A stretch of 64,000 nucleotides of DNA from Prionace glauca (GCA_037974335.1 CM075760.1:14812059-14876058); one strand, 5' to 3'; counted from the stretch's first letter, positions 20,895 to 31,470 are shown. Program-made: numbers and translations. Notes: generated by a model from the letters alone, not told the origin.

Positions 20895-21290
20895 TCTAAT
20901 TGGTGTGAACTCGGTGTGTCAGCAAGTTGGATGACTGATGACCTTCCCTAAACTCAGAGCAGGGGAATAGTCTCTCCTCAATGTGGACTTGCTGGTGTCT
21001 CAGCAGTTTGGATGTATCAGTGAATCTCTTCTCATACACAAAACACACCAAAGGTGTGACCACATTAGTGTTTTAGCAGACTGGACGACTCAATGAATCC
21101 TTCTCTTGAAGCAGATGAGTGGCCTCTCCTTGCTGTGAACTCGCTGGTGTGTCAGCAGGTTGGATGACTGAGTGAATCCCTTCCCACATATAGAGCAAGT
21201 GAATGGCCTTTCCCCAGTGTGAACTCGCTGGTGTGTCAGCAGATGAGATGACCGTATGAATCCCTTCCCACACTCAGCCCAATCTCCAAA
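20895..21290 (-). pseudogene. decayed C2H2 zinc-finger array
   Basis: In reverse, two good fingers are readable ([20 protein letters not shown] and [20 protein letters not shown]) at about 21.10-21.28 kb, followed by two to three more with broken frames to 20.9 kb. The MEKPWKC start finger is absent and the 5' side is replaced by unrelated sequence. It is a truncated paralog of the 13.4-14.7 kb gene by its 3' flank. Confidence 0.75.
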
Positions 21291-21499
21291 CTCCTGGGAC
21301 TGGGATGAAAGGTGGAGGTGGGAGTGACTGCACCCAGAAACAAAGCACATGTGGTTGTCACTAGTTTATATATTGATGTCCCGTTAGCAATACAATTCCT
21401 CTTCAGGCATAAAGATTGAAATTTTGGTGTGAGATACTAGGAAGGACAAGAGGTAGTCTGAAATTGAAGCCAAGAGTTAGCACATCAAGTGGAGAAGAG

Positions 21500-21730
21500 T
21501 TGATTTGATTTATTATTGTCACATGTATTGGGATATAGTGAAAAGTATTGTTTCTTGCACACTATAAAGACAAAACGTATTGTTCATAGAGTATATGGGG
21601 AGAAGGAAAGAAGGTGCAGAATGTAATATTACAGTCATAGATTGGGTGTTGAGAAAGATCAATTTAATATATGGCAGGTCCATTCAAAAGTCTAATTGCG
21701 GCAGGGAATTAAGAAAGAAAGCTGGAGGAC
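21500..21730 (-). mobile_element. LINE 3' tail, antisense
   Basis: 'ttgatttgatttattattgt' followed by 'cacatgtattgggatatagt' is the reverse of the 3' end of the LINE at 43.7 kb. The rest ('attcaaaagtctaattgcgg') is a recurrent companion of that tail as far as I recall. Confidence 0.6.
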
Positions 21731-21948
21731 AAAAGGAAGAATTAGTGGAACAATTAATAGGGAGGAACGTGAGTGTGATGGAACAGAGATTTATAGTTTG
21801 AACGGGAGAAACATGGCTAATGATAATCAGAATTGTCAATTCTGATTTTGTATCCTGTACTGACAGTGATTACTTGATAACTTCAATCCTGCTGTATCCA
21901 TTCATAATCTCTATCAGCACTCAGCCTCAGCTTTTCCAGAGAATAGCG

Positions 21949-22265
21949 TGGCATGGTGAGTCAGTGGCTATCTCACACCATTCGGAACCCAGGCTTTGGG
22001 TGATCGTCTGTGGGATATGCACATTTGGCCCCTTGTCTGGGTTTCCTCCAGGTCTCTGATTTCCCCCCACAGTCAAAAGATGTGTAGGTTAGTTGAATTG
22101 ACCATTGTGAGTTGCCCTTTAGTGTCCAGAAATGTGTAGATTAGGGGGATTAGCAGGGTAAATACATGAGGTTATGGGGATAGGGCATGAGGTAGATGCA
22201 TTGTCGGAGAGTTGGTGCAGACTCAATGGGCCTCCTTCTGCATTGTAGGGATTTTATGATTCTAC
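21949..22265 (+). mobile_element. diverged tRNA-derived SINE
   Basis: The head is degraded ('gcatggtgagtcagtggcta'). The body has 'gtgggatatgcacatttggc' and the tail 'cagactcaatgggcctcctt'. It is an older copy than those at 11.8 or 53.0 kb. Confidence 0.7.
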
Positions 22266-22930
22266 AAAAACATCCCCAACCTGTTTAATCTCTCCATTAA
22301 CTTAAAAACACTCTCAGTTCTGATATCATTCTTGTGTACCTTGCTTGTGCCATCTCGAGATCCTCTGTCAATCTTAAACGGGCAGAGAATTAAAATTTAG
22401 ATTCAGTTTAACTTAGTGGCATGAGCCTTAATACTTGGTTCCAAACTGACTCTAAATCATTTCAGTTCAAAAGAGAGTTAACCATCAGGCAAAACAGGAC
22501 TCTAAAATGGTAAATGATATCAATGTTTATTTAAAAGAAACCGATTTATCTGTGAAATACATGAGGAAGTTTCACCACTTCAATTGGGGAATCACCCCAG
22601 GTAAAAATGTGAACGTTCTTGAGATTCCTGGACTAGCAGTAACTTCCCAAAATCCTGCCCCAGGGACACCCAGTATCTCCACGAATAGAGCTCAATTTAT
22701 AAGAACAAGATGGTCCTTGAAAAAGACCGTTAACTTTTTAAATAGCATTACCACTTCTCCAATACATTCATAGAATCATACAATGCAGAAGAGGCTCTTC
22801 AGCCCATCAAGTTTGATGGGCCGACACACGAGAAACACCTGATCTAATTGCATCAACTGAAACAAACTCTGTCAGAATGAACATGGTTCAGTCCTGTGAT
22901 TAACAGCAGCTTAGCAGCAGAAACCAACTC
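22266..22930. other. stretch without a gene
   Basis: There is a short SINE tail-like piece at 22768-22825 ('atagaatcatacaatgcaga'). Otherwise nothing is recognised up to the ZNF 3' UTR at about 22.87 kb, which shares 'gaatgaacatggttcagtcc' with other paralogs. Confidence 0.45.
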
Positions 22931-22936
22931 CTGTAA

Positions 22937-23863
22937 TCATTTGTGAACTCGCTGGTGTTTCTGCAGGGTGAAAGCACAAGTGAATCCTTTCCCACACACT
23001 GAGCAGATGAATAATGTCTCCCTGGTGTGAATGCGCTGGTGTTTCAGACAGAGGGAATGCTGAGTGAATCGCTTCCCACACACAGAGCAAGTAAACGGTC
23101 TCTCTCCAATGTGAACTCGCTGGTGAATCAGTAGATCCATTTTGCCGTTGAAGCTCTTCTTGCAGTCTGAACATTTAAAAGGTCTCACGTCAGAGTGAAC
23201 ACGTTGGTGTGAAGTGAGTTGGGCAGACTGAGTGAATCCCTTCCCACATTTGGAGCAGATGAACGGTCTCACTCCAATATGAATACGCTTGTGTCTCAGC
23301 AAGGTGGATGACTGAGTGAATCCCTTCCCACACACAGAGCAGGTGAATGGTCTCTCCCCAGTGTGAACTCGTTGGTGATCCAACATTTTGCATAACTGAG
23401 CGAATGCCCTCCCGCATTCAGGGCAGGTGAATGGTTTCTCTCCAGTGTGAACTCGCCGGTGTGTCAGAAGGTGGGATAACTGAGTGAATCTCTTCCCACA
23501 CTCAGTGCACATGAATGGTTTCTCTCCAGTGTGAATTCGCCGGTGTGTCTGCAGGCTGGATAACTGAGTGAATCCCTTCCCGCACTCAGAACAACTGAAC
23601 CATCTCTCCCCAGTGTGAACTCGATGGTGTGTCAAAAGATTGTATTTGGTTTTAAAACTCTTCTCGCAGTCAGAGCATTTAAAAGGTCTCATGTCAGTGT
23701 GAACAAGTTGGTGCGCAGTGAGGTGGGTTAGTCGAGTGAATCCCTTCCCACATTCAGAACAAGTGAACGGCCTCTCCCCAGTGTGACTGCGTTGATGAGT
23801 TTCTAGTTCAGAAGGGTAACTGAATCCCTTTCCACAGTCCCCACATTTCAATGGTTTCTCCAT
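22937..23863 (-). CDS. C2H2 zinc-finger protein, eleven fingers, intact
   Basis: A 308-residue protein from ATG 23863 (MEKPLKCGDCGKGFSYPSEL). Eleven complete C2H2 fingers run to the natural family end HQRVHK-stop at 22937. An ATG at 23923 lies in the same frame and would add 20 residues (MFYVWMRLYLIIQPGETQGI), but the family start is MEKP. Fingers 3 and 9 have a different build: linkers TDMRPFKC and SDVRPFKC, cores CSDCEKSFKTKYNLLTHH and CSDCKKSFNGKMDLLIHQ. This points to a six-finger block duplication within the array. It is a likely nuclear DNA-binding factor with no effector domain seen. It is the best candidate for a functional gene in the cluster. Confidence 0.85.
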   Translation of the reverse strand: MEKPLKCGDCGKGFSYPSELETHQRSHTGERPFTCSECGKGFTRLTHLTAHQLVHTDMRPFKCSDCEKSFKTKYNLLTHHRVHTGERWFSCSECGKGFTQLSSLQTHRRIHTGEKPFMCTECGKRFTQLSHLLTHRRVHTGEKPFTCPECGRAFAQLCKMLDHQRVHTGERPFTCSVCGKGFTQSSTLLRHKRIHIGVRPFICSKCGKGFTQSAQLTSHQRVHSDVRPFKCSDCKKSFNGKMDLLIHQRVHIGERPFTCSVCGKRFTQHSLCLKHQRIHTRETLFICSVCGKGFTCAFTLQKHQRVHK

Positions 23864-24200
23864 GATGCCTTGTGTCTCTCCAGGTTGGATGATCAGATAA
23901 AGCCTCATCCACACATAGAACATGTGTGTGATTTCTCCTTGTTGTAAATGATGTGATGTTTTTTCAGGCTGTGTAACTGGTTAAAACTCTTTCCACAGTC
24001 AATTCACTGGAACACTCTCACTCAGATGTGTGTGTATCTTGTTATTTTTCCAGTCACATTGATGTTCAAAATCTTTTCCAACAGACACAGCAAACATTTC
24101 TCCTTCCACATTCAAATTCAAGTCCTGATGAATTAAGTGACTGTGAAACCAGCAGATAATTTCCTATCTGCAAATCATTTCCTTCTAATCCCCAGTAAAA
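23864..24200 (-). other. 5' UTR and upstream exon of the 22.9 kb ZNF gene
   Basis: In reverse: a vestigial finger CSMCG, stop, GFI, stop, SSNLERHK before the ATG, here in a different frame from it. At 24.03-24.15 kb lies the acidic-exon region ('acatttctccttccacattc'). Confidence 0.55.
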
Positions 24201-24256
24201 TATCTGCAGTCATCCGCGATCTAACTGGTGTCTCAGATTTCACAGTAATTCCTTCG

Positions 24257-24306
24257 CAATGGTAATGTAAGCCTTACTTGTGACTAATAGATGAACTTTA
24301 AACATG
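24257..24306 (+). mobile_element. short retroposon tail
   Basis: 'aatgtaagccttacttgtga' and 'ctaatagatgaactttaaac' match the tail at 2.91-2.95 kb. Confidence 0.5.
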
Positions 24307-24309
24307 AAA

Positions 24310-24870
24310 TGACTGAGTGCATCCTTTCCCACATACAGGGCATGTGAATGGTCTCTCACCAATAAGAACTCACTGGTTAACGAATGAATCTCTTCCCACA
24401 CATAGGGCAAGTGAATGGCTTCACTCCAGCATGAATGCGCCGGTGTTCCTGCAGAATATCATTCCTTTCAAAGCTATTCTCATAGCTATAAAATTTAAAG
24501 ATCTCACATCAGTGTGACTACGCTGGTATCTACAGATTGGATAAATGAGAAAATCCCATCCCACATATGGTGCAGGTGAACAGTCTTTCCCCAGTGTGTG
24601 TATCGATGAATTTCCACACAATGAGTAATTGAATTCTTTCCCACTGTCCCTGTGCTCTGTGTGTGTGTGTCTTGATGTTTTTCCAGTCACACTGCTGTTT
24701 GATTTTTTTCCCACAGACAGAACACACAAACATTTCTTCTTCCACATTCGGAAACCGATGGTATTCAGGTCCTGATGAATTGAGTCACTGTCAGATTTTG
24801 ACGTGATGCTTGATTTGAGTTTCCTATCTGTTAGTCCTCTATTTGTAACCCTGTAAATCCAGTTCCTACA
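24310..24870 (-). pseudogene. decayed C2H2 zinc-finger gene with upstream exon
   Basis: In reverse, the upstream exon survives better than in the other paralogs: EEEMFVCSVCGKKIKQQCDW at about 24.69-24.75 kb, then [20 protein letters not shown] at about 24.55-24.60 kb. Scattered fingers with interrupted frames follow to 24.31 kb. It shows what the ancestral N-terminal fingers looked like before they became non-coding in the paralogs. Confidence 0.65.
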
Positions 24871-25389
24871 GGTCAGCCCACGACACAAATTCAGAACAGA
24901 CAATTATAGTTCCTGGGGAATACTTATTTCTCTCTTGTTTCCCAAAGCTGCAAATTCCAATTCCACGCAAGTTCCCCTTCCCTCAACACATCACGATGGC
25001 TTCACAGTTACCAATACGATGATTAGCATTGAATTCCAAATTATTAAGAGAATTTAAATTCTACCAGCTGCCCTGGTCCCCAGAACATTATCCTGGTCCT
25101 CTGGATTATAATGGAGAGTAAGAATGACCCAGAGCTGAATGGTTCCACTCAAGGGTCCATAATATCCAGGTTCTGATTAATCAAGTGACTCTCTCAGATC
25201 TTGATGTCTTGCTAGATTTCAGTTTTCTGAGTGTAAATCCTCTCCTAACTCCTTGTAAAAGGAATTTCCAAAATCCATCACTATCAGTCCAGAATAGAAA
25301 TTTCCCCCATTCTCTCCTCCTGCTCCAGGGTCAGTGTAGTGAGTTAAAGATGATTTTTTAGTAACAAACCCATTGATGCATTTCCTTCC

Positions 25390-25780
25390 TGAAGCCACAT
25401 CTGTCCACTGGGGCTGACACCAGGAGAAAGCGCTGCAGCTGCCGTTGTGTTGGGTATTGAGGTGGTGCGCTAGTTTCTTACTGGGGGTGTGGAGCCTCCC
25501 CTCCCACCCACTGCCTCTAACGCTGCCTCCACCCATCCGTCTCCTTCCCGCTGAAGAGGAGACAAACAAGCTTCTGTCCCTGGACATAAGCCGCACTGCG
25601 CATGCTCAACGTCACCATGCCCGGGGACTGATTGACGGCAGCTCTAGACCAATAGGGAAAGGGGGCGGGCTGGAGGACCGAGCGTGAGCGGCTGGTCCTC
25701 CAACCAATCGGAGTGAGCGAGGGGCGGACCTGAAGACAGTCAGTGACGCAGTTCAGGGCGACAGACAGAGGGTTTTTATT
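25390..25780 (-). promoter_or_regulatory. CpG-rich promoter with CCAAT and NRF1-like sites
   Basis: It holds 'agaccaatagggaaaggggg' (CCAAT plus GC box), 'tccaaccaatcggagtg' and 'actgcgcatgctcaac' (NRF1-like). Its reverse strand faces the minus-strand ZNF relic at 24.3-24.9 kb and the intact gene at 22.9 kb, so I infer it drives one of them. Direction is uncertain. Confidence 0.5.
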
Positions 25781-25879
25781 CGAATCCACAAATGGTACAA
25801 GGAAAATTGCGGAACGCGGGGACGGTGGATCTGGTGGGTGAAGAGTTTTTGTGACATGTTGTTCAGGCCCAACCTCCAA

Positions 25880-26060
25880 AAAAGGACTTTATGTTTCGCG
25901 CCGAGCGAGGCTGCAAAGTCCAGTGTTCGGCTTGGGTTAACGACCGCCATCTTTATTGGGAGCAATAAGCAGCGGGGCTCATGCGTTGCCGCCATCTTTG
26001 TATGGGGCAATGGTGTCAATGAGTGGGAGGGGCTTGTTCCCCATTGTTCAGAATGGAGAC
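25880..26060. promoter_or_regulatory. YY1-type motif pair
   Basis: 'gaccgccatctttattg' (about 25942) and 'ttgccgccatctttgta' (about 25987) are two forward copies of the CCGCCATCTT element typical of YY1-regulated promoters. They lie 46 bp apart in a CpG-containing context. No transcript is visible from sequence. Confidence 0.5.
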
Positions 26061-26237
26061 AACTTGTCCATCAAACTGCATCAACCCTCTGACCCGGGTA
26101 ATCTGACTCCAGTTTACACAGAGCCAGATGTTTAATTGATCAGGCAAAGTGGCAACATAACAAGGAAAGGAAGCAAATCCTTCTTCCTATTCACTATCTA
26201 TTTTAGCTATTCTAACTATTTTAAATTTTAATGCTTA

Positions 26238-26415
26238 TCTATTAATCACAAGCAAGGCTTATGTTTACACTGCAATGAAGTTACTGTGAAATTCCCCTAG
26301 TCGCCACACTCTGACACCTGTTCAGGCCAATGAACAGAACAAGCGCATCTTTCCGAATGTGGGAGGGAACGAGAGCATCCAGTGGAAGCCCACGCAGATG
26401 CGAGGAGAATGTACA
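26238..26415 (-). mobile_element. retroposon fragment, antisense
   Basis: 'aatcacaagcaaggcttatg', 'agttactgtgaaattcccct' and 'atgtgggagggaacgagagc' give the reverse of a SINE-like body with a different 3' end from the 11.8 kb family. Confidence 0.55.
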
Positions 26416-27175
26416 AAAGAACGTAAGAAATAGGAACAGGAGTAGGCCACCTAGCCCTTCGAGCCTGCCCCGCCATTCAATAAGATCATGGCTGATCTGA
26501 AGTGGATCAGTTCCACTTTCCCGCTCTCGCCCCATAACCCTTAATTCCCTTGCCTGTCAAAATCTTATCTACCTGTGACTTAAATATATTTAGCGAGGTA
26601 GCCTCCACCACTTCAACGGGCAGAGATTCACCACCCTTTGAGTGAAGAAGTTCCTCCTCAACTCTGTTCTAAACTGTGTCCCTCCCCCTTATCTTGAGGC
26701 TGTGCCCTCTAGTCCTGCTATTCTTTCTAAGCGGGAAGAATCTCTCTACCTCTACCCTATCCATCCCCTTCATTATCTTATACGTCTCTATAAATCCCCC
26801 CTCATCCTACTAAACTCCAACGAGTACAGACCCAGTCTATTTAGTCTCTCTTCATAGTCCAACCGAATGATCTCCAGTATCAGCCCAGTGAACCTCCTCT
26901 GCACTCCCTCCAAGGCCAAAATATCCTTGCACAAGTGCGGCGACCAAAACTGCACACAGTACTCCAGCTGCAGCCTCACCAGTGCCCTGTACAGTTGCAG
27001 CAAGACCTCCCTGCTTTTATATTCTATCCCCCTTGCTATAAAGGCCAGCATCCCATTCACCTTCTTGATCACCTGCTGCACCTGCAGAGTGGATTTTTGC
27101 GATTTGTGCACAAGGACCCCCAGGTCCCTCTGCACCGTAGCATGCTGCAGCTTTTCACCCTTTAAATAGGGGAGG
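26416..27175 (-). mobile_element. CR1 LINE 3' region, antisense
   Basis: The minus frame reads VQRDLGVLVHKSQKSTLQVQ, then LEYCVQFWSPHLCKDILALE, RRFTGLILEIIRLDYEERLN and GLYSLEFSRMRGDL, then the C-terminal end and 3' tail at 26.42 kb. One continuous frame of 131 codons remains at 26788-27183. Confidence 0.85.
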
Positions 27176-27229
27176 ATTAACACACAGAAAATTCAACCCA
27201 AGAGAAACGTTTCTCGCTTAATCTCTATT

Positions 27230-27430
27230 CTTGACTGACGGTGATGATCTTTTTGACAGAAAATTTTAAGACAAAATTTGAAGGGAAACTCAAACCAGAT
27301 CAAAACCTGACGGAGTCCACTCCGTTCATCAGAACCTGAATGTAAGTATGTCTGTAGAAAAAGTTCCAAACACTTGTGTGACTGGAAATAGGAAACAATA
27401 ATGTCATGGAAGGATTTGCGAAAAAGGGAT
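27230..27430 (+). other. orphan ZNF upstream exon
   Basis: The acceptor 'ctttttgacag' (about 27252-27260) with the following 'aaattttaagacaaaatttg' and 'accagatcaaaacctgacgg' resembles the acidic exon ahead of each ZNF array. No array follows before 29.3 kb. Confidence 0.4.
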
Positions 27431-27857
27431 GCAATTTGCGAAAAAGGGATCTAAAACTTCACCACATCCTTGAGTGAAGAAATCCTTCCTCATCTGAGCT
27501 TTCTCTCCATTTTCCAGCCTGTTCCAATAAGTCTTGACTCCCTTGTCATTCAAAAACTGTCTAACTCATCTTTGAATATATTCAATTCCTCCACTGGTCC
27601 CCATGGAAGAGGAAGCCAGATACTAACAATTCTCTGAGGGAAGAGATTTGTCCAAATATATAATGTAACTACAGTCCAATGTTACACAATCAGATAAGTG
27701 CATTTTATTAGAGATCCATAAATAATATATCTAATCTCTACCATATAACAATATCAGACACATTTCTGTCCTATATTAGCATATTGTCCCTTTTAATATA
27801 TTTCAGAAATGAGATGGGCACATGAAGGAAATAAACTTGCAGGGGAAAGGGAATATA
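27431..27857. other. stretch without a gene
   Basis: Only a short CR1-like phrase ('ttgagtgaagaaatccttcc' at about 27471) is recognised. Confidence 0.4.
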
Positions 27858-28197
27858 GATATAGAACCCTACAGTGCAGAAACAGGCCCTTCGGCCCATC
27901 GAGTCTGCACCGAACACAATCCCACCCAGACCCTATCCCCATATCCCTACACATTTACCTGCTAATCCCTCTAACCTACACATCCCAGGACACTAAGGGG
28001 CAATTTTAGCATAGCCAATGAACCTAACCTGCACATCTTTGGACTGTGGGAGGAAACCGGAGCACCCGGAGAAAACCCACGCAGACACAAGGAGAATGTG
28101 CAAACTCCACACAGGCAGTGACCCGAGCCGGGAATCGAACCCAGGACCCTGGAGCTGTGAAGCAGCAGTGCTAACCACTGTGCTACCGTGCCGCCTG
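27858..28197 (-). mobile_element. full-length tRNA-derived SINE, antisense
   Basis: A mirror of the 11.8 kb copy: it starts 'agaaccctacagtgcagaaa' and ends with the reverse of the tRNA head ('ctgtgctaccgtgccgcc'). Very little divergence from the 11.8 kb copy suggests a young insertion. Confidence 0.9.
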
Positions 28198-29049
28198 AAG
28201 GGGGCGGCAAAAGAAGGGGAATGGGACTGACTGGATTGTTCAACAGAAGTCGGCATGGACTTGAGTTACTGAGTGGATTCCTTCTGTGCTGTAATTACTC
28301 GATGAGTGGAAATATATAATGCCTCAATATATAATGCTACAATGCCTCATTACAAGACAAGAAATAATAATTGTACTTTGTTACAGAACCATAAATAGTA
28401 TATCAGATCCACAATATAACAACACTCGGCATATTATCCTCTAATAATTTATTATTCTCTTAAATGTCAGCCATCTCCGAGGGAAACCAGCCCTTTAATT
28501 GTGAACATTAGGAAAGAGACCATCCTTTTAGCCAGACAAATAAATGTGTCAAGCTGAGGGAGCAAAGGATGTCAATGTCTTTGAGGGAGAAAGTCGTAAT
28601 GCAGAAGTCGGCCAATGAAGACTAAAACTTCCTCCTCTGTGCAACATCTGGGAGGAAATCAATGTTTCCCCCTTTCCTTTTCTCATTCTGGGGGAAATTT
28701 GGGACTTGCAGCAACTGAAGGGAAAGGAAGTGAATCCAGTGTGTAAAGTCCACACATTTTTAGTCCAGTCATATGCGCATAGATCTGTCTGGCAGCCTGC
28801 ATGGAGATTTTCAGCTGTGTGTCTCCAGGACAGGAAGCAGTGAGGCTGATTGAGCATGGATCTGTGAATCAGCACCTTCAGGAGAATTGGGAGGGTGAAT
28901 ATTAGATACAGCAGAGTGAGAATGGAGGGAGAGTGTGAGGGAGATTTACAGCTTTTGAGGAATAAAGGAGGAAAGAATGTTCCATAGAAAGTAGAATTGT
29001 CTGTTCTGGGTCTCTATCCTGTACTGAATCTGATGACTTGTGTCAACTT

Positions 29050-29375
29050 GTTTTACAGGAATCACAGGCCGAAATCTCAAACATGAGGTCTAGATCTGGC
29101 GGAGTCATATTCCTCGGGACCTGAATATCATCAGCCATTGAATCTGGAAGGAGATTTGAAAAGATTTCAAACATCAGTGTGATTGGAAAAGCATCAACAC
29201 ACTGCCAAATTCAAGTGAGGGTGTTCCAGAGCACTGACTGAAGAGCTTTAACCAGTTACACAGCCTGAACAAATATCACACCATTCACAGCGGGGAGAGA
29301 CTGTACACGTGTTGTGTGTGTGGACGAAGCTTCAACTGATTGTCCACCCAAGAGAGAGGCAAGGACACCTGCACC
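29050..29375 (+). other. upstream exon and vestigial finger of the 29.4 kb ZNF gene
   Basis: The acceptor 'ttgttttacag' (about 29048-29058) is followed by the acidic-exon remnant. The vestigial finger is the clearest of all: HTIHSGERLYTCCVCGRSFN, then TGA, then [19 protein letters not shown]. Upstream and downstream parts are in one frame separated by a single stop codon. Confidence 0.65.
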
Positions 29376-30656
29376 ATGGAAAAACCATGGAAATGTGTGG
29401 ACTGTGGAAAGAGATACAGAGCCCCATCTCTGCTGGAAGCTCATCGGCGCATCCACACTGGAGAGAGACCATTCACCTGCTCTCAGTGCGGGCAGGGATT
29501 CATTTGGTTCTCCCACCTACAGAGACACCAGCGAGTTCACACTGGAGAGAGGCTGTTCACCTGCTCTCAGTGTGGGAAGGGATTCAACCAGTTATCCAAC
29601 CTGCGGACACATCAGCGAGTTCACACTGGGGAGAGACCGTTCACCTGCTGTCAATGTGGGAAGGGATTCACTCAGTCATCCCACCTGCGGACACACCAGC
29701 GATTTCACACTGGGGAGAAGCCCTTCACCTGCTCTCAGTGTGGAAAGGGATTCACTGTGTTATCCGACTTGAAGACACTCCAGCGAATTCACAGTGGGGA
29801 GAGACCATTCGTCTGCTCTCAGTGTGGGAAGGGATTCACTCGGTCATCCCACCTGCAGACACACCAGCGAGTTCACACTGGGGAGAGGCCATTCACCTGC
29901 TCTCAGTGTGGGAGGAAATTCACCGACTCATCCAGCTTCCAGAGACACCAGCGAGTTCACACTGCGGAGAGGCCATTCACCTGCTCTCAGTGTGGGAAGG
30001 GATTCAACCAGTTATCCAGTCTGCGCACACACCAGCGAGTTCATACTGGGGAGAGACCGTTTACCTGCTCTCAGTGTGGGAAGGGATTCACTGTGTTATC
30101 CGACTTGAAGACACACCAGCGAATTCACACTGGGGAGAGACCATTCATCTGCTGTCAGTGTGGGAAGGGATTCACTCGGTCATCCCAGCTGCAGTCACAC
30201 CAGCGAGTTCACACTGGGGAGAAGCCACTCCCCTGTTCTCAGTGTGGGAGGAGATTCACTGACTCATACAGCCTGCAGAGACACCAGCGAGTTCACACTG
30301 GAGAGAGGCCGTTCACCTGCTCTCAGTGTGGAAAGGGATTCAAACAGTTATCCAGTCTGCGGACACACCAGCGAATTCACACTGGGGAGAGGCCGTTCAC
30401 CTGCTCTCAGTGCGGGAAGGGATTCACTGTGTTATCCGAATTGAAGGCACACCGGCGAATTCACACTGGGGAGAGACCATTCATCTGCTCTCAATGTGGG
30501 AAGGGATTCATTCGGTCATCCCACCTGCGGAGACACCAGCGAGTTCACACTGGGGAGAGGCCGTTCACCTGCTCTCAGTGTGGGAAGGGATTCAATCAGT
30601 TATCCAATCTGCAGAGACATAAGCAAATTCACACTGGGCAGAGGCCGTTCACCTGA
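29376..30656 (+). CDS. C2H2 zinc-finger protein, fifteen fingers
   Basis: 426 residues from ATG 29376 ([20 protein letters not shown]). Fifteen fingers are in frame, and the protein ends TGQRPFT because the first Cys codon of finger 16 is TGA. Downstream, finger 16 remains readable ([20 protein letters not shown]), then decay. Fingers 5-8, 9-12 and 13-15 form a higher-order repeat of four types ([28 protein letters not shown]), a 336-bp unit amplified about 2.75 times. Finger 5 has KTLQRIH, losing its first His ligand, so it may not fold. It is a probable sequence-specific DNA binder with no effector domain seen. It is an inverted paralog of the 5.4 kb gene. Confidence 0.85.
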   Translation: MEKPWKCVDCGKRYRAPSLLEAHRRIHTGERPFTCSQCGQGFIWFSHLQRHQRVHTGERLFTCSQCGKGFNQLSNLRTHQRVHTGERPFTCCQCGKGFTQSSHLRTHQRFHTGEKPFTCSQCGKGFTVLSDLKTLQRIHSGERPFVCSQCGKGFTRSSHLQTHQRVHTGERPFTCSQCGRKFTDSSSFQRHQRVHTAERPFTCSQCGKGFNQLSSLRTHQRVHTGERPFTCSQCGKGFTVLSDLKTHQRIHTGERPFICCQCGKGFTRSSQLQSHQRVHTGEKPLPCSQCGRRFTDSYSLQRHQRVHTGERPFTCSQCGKGFKQLSSLRTHQRIHTGERPFTCSQCGKGFTVLSELKAHRRIHTGERPFICSQCGKGFIRSSHLRRHQRVHTGERPFTCSQCGKGFNQLSNLQRHKQIHTGQRPFT

Positions 30657-31049
30657 TCTCAGTGTGCGGAGGGATTCACTCAACTATCCCACCTGCTGAG
30701 ACATCAGTGTGTTCACACTGGGGAGAAACCATTCACCAGCTCAGTCTATGGAAAGGGTTCAGAATTTCATCCCAGCTGCTGAGACACCAACAAGTTTACG
30801 AGTGATATTCAGGGTTGGATTCTGCTGTTACTGTTTCAGCTCTCAGTTACATCCAGGACTGCATTTTGTTCATTCTCACAGCTGGTCAATGGGGAGGGTT
30901 TCTTTCTGCTGGACTGGCCGGTCTCATGGCTTTGCCTCCAGTGGGCTGATGCTCTTTGAGCTTTGTTGCGATTGCCTGGTTTCGGATTTAACAAGAATCA
31001 CAGAGTGACAGGGTGTTAGGAAGTTCAGAGATATTTAGTCAGTATTTCT

Positions 31050-31470
31050 ATTTGAAACCCCCCCAGATGCCGATCCGATTTCCTTTGTAATTGATTGTTT
31101 CCGCTTCCTCCACCCTCATAGGGAGCGGGTTCCAAGTCAATACCATTCGCTGCAGCAAAATATTCTTCCTCACATTCCTCCCCCGCATCTCTGACTCAAA
31201 ACCTTAAATCTGTGTCCCCCTCGTCCTTGTCTCATCAGTGAATGGGAACAAATTTTCTTTGTCCACCTTATCCGGACGGCGGCGCGGGCTCGTTGGGCCG
31301 AAGGGCCTGTTTCCCGTGCTGTTTTGTTCTTTGTTCTTTGTTATCCAAATCTGTCAGAATCTTGTCCACCTCTTCCAAATCTCCCCTCAACCTCCTTTGT
31401 TCCAAGGGGAACAACCCCAGCCTGACATTGACAATAAAGAACAAACTAACAGAATATGTTACTGTCTGAA
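31050..31470 (-). mobile_element. CR1-like LINE fragment with nested LINE tail
   Basis: It is the reverse copy of the fragment at 4.68-5.09 kb ('caaatctcccctcaacctcc', 'aaggggaacaaccccagcct'). At 31267-31337 a forward LINE tail ('ggcgcgggctcgttgggccg', then 'ttgttctttgttctttg') interrupts it, flanked by the direct repeat 'ttatcc'. The tail is absent from arm 1, so it arrived after the duplication. Confidence 0.8.

Noticed and set aside
29309-30262. Long frames of the type '[19 protein letters not shown]' or '[17 protein letters not shown]' around every ZNF array
   Set aside because: These are off-frame readings of the 84-bp finger repeat. They recur at every array, and the real C2H2 frame lies over them.
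1-31000. KRAB, SCAN or BTB domain exons for the ZNF cluster
   Set aside because: I looked upstream of each array and found only the short acidic exon and vestigial fingers.
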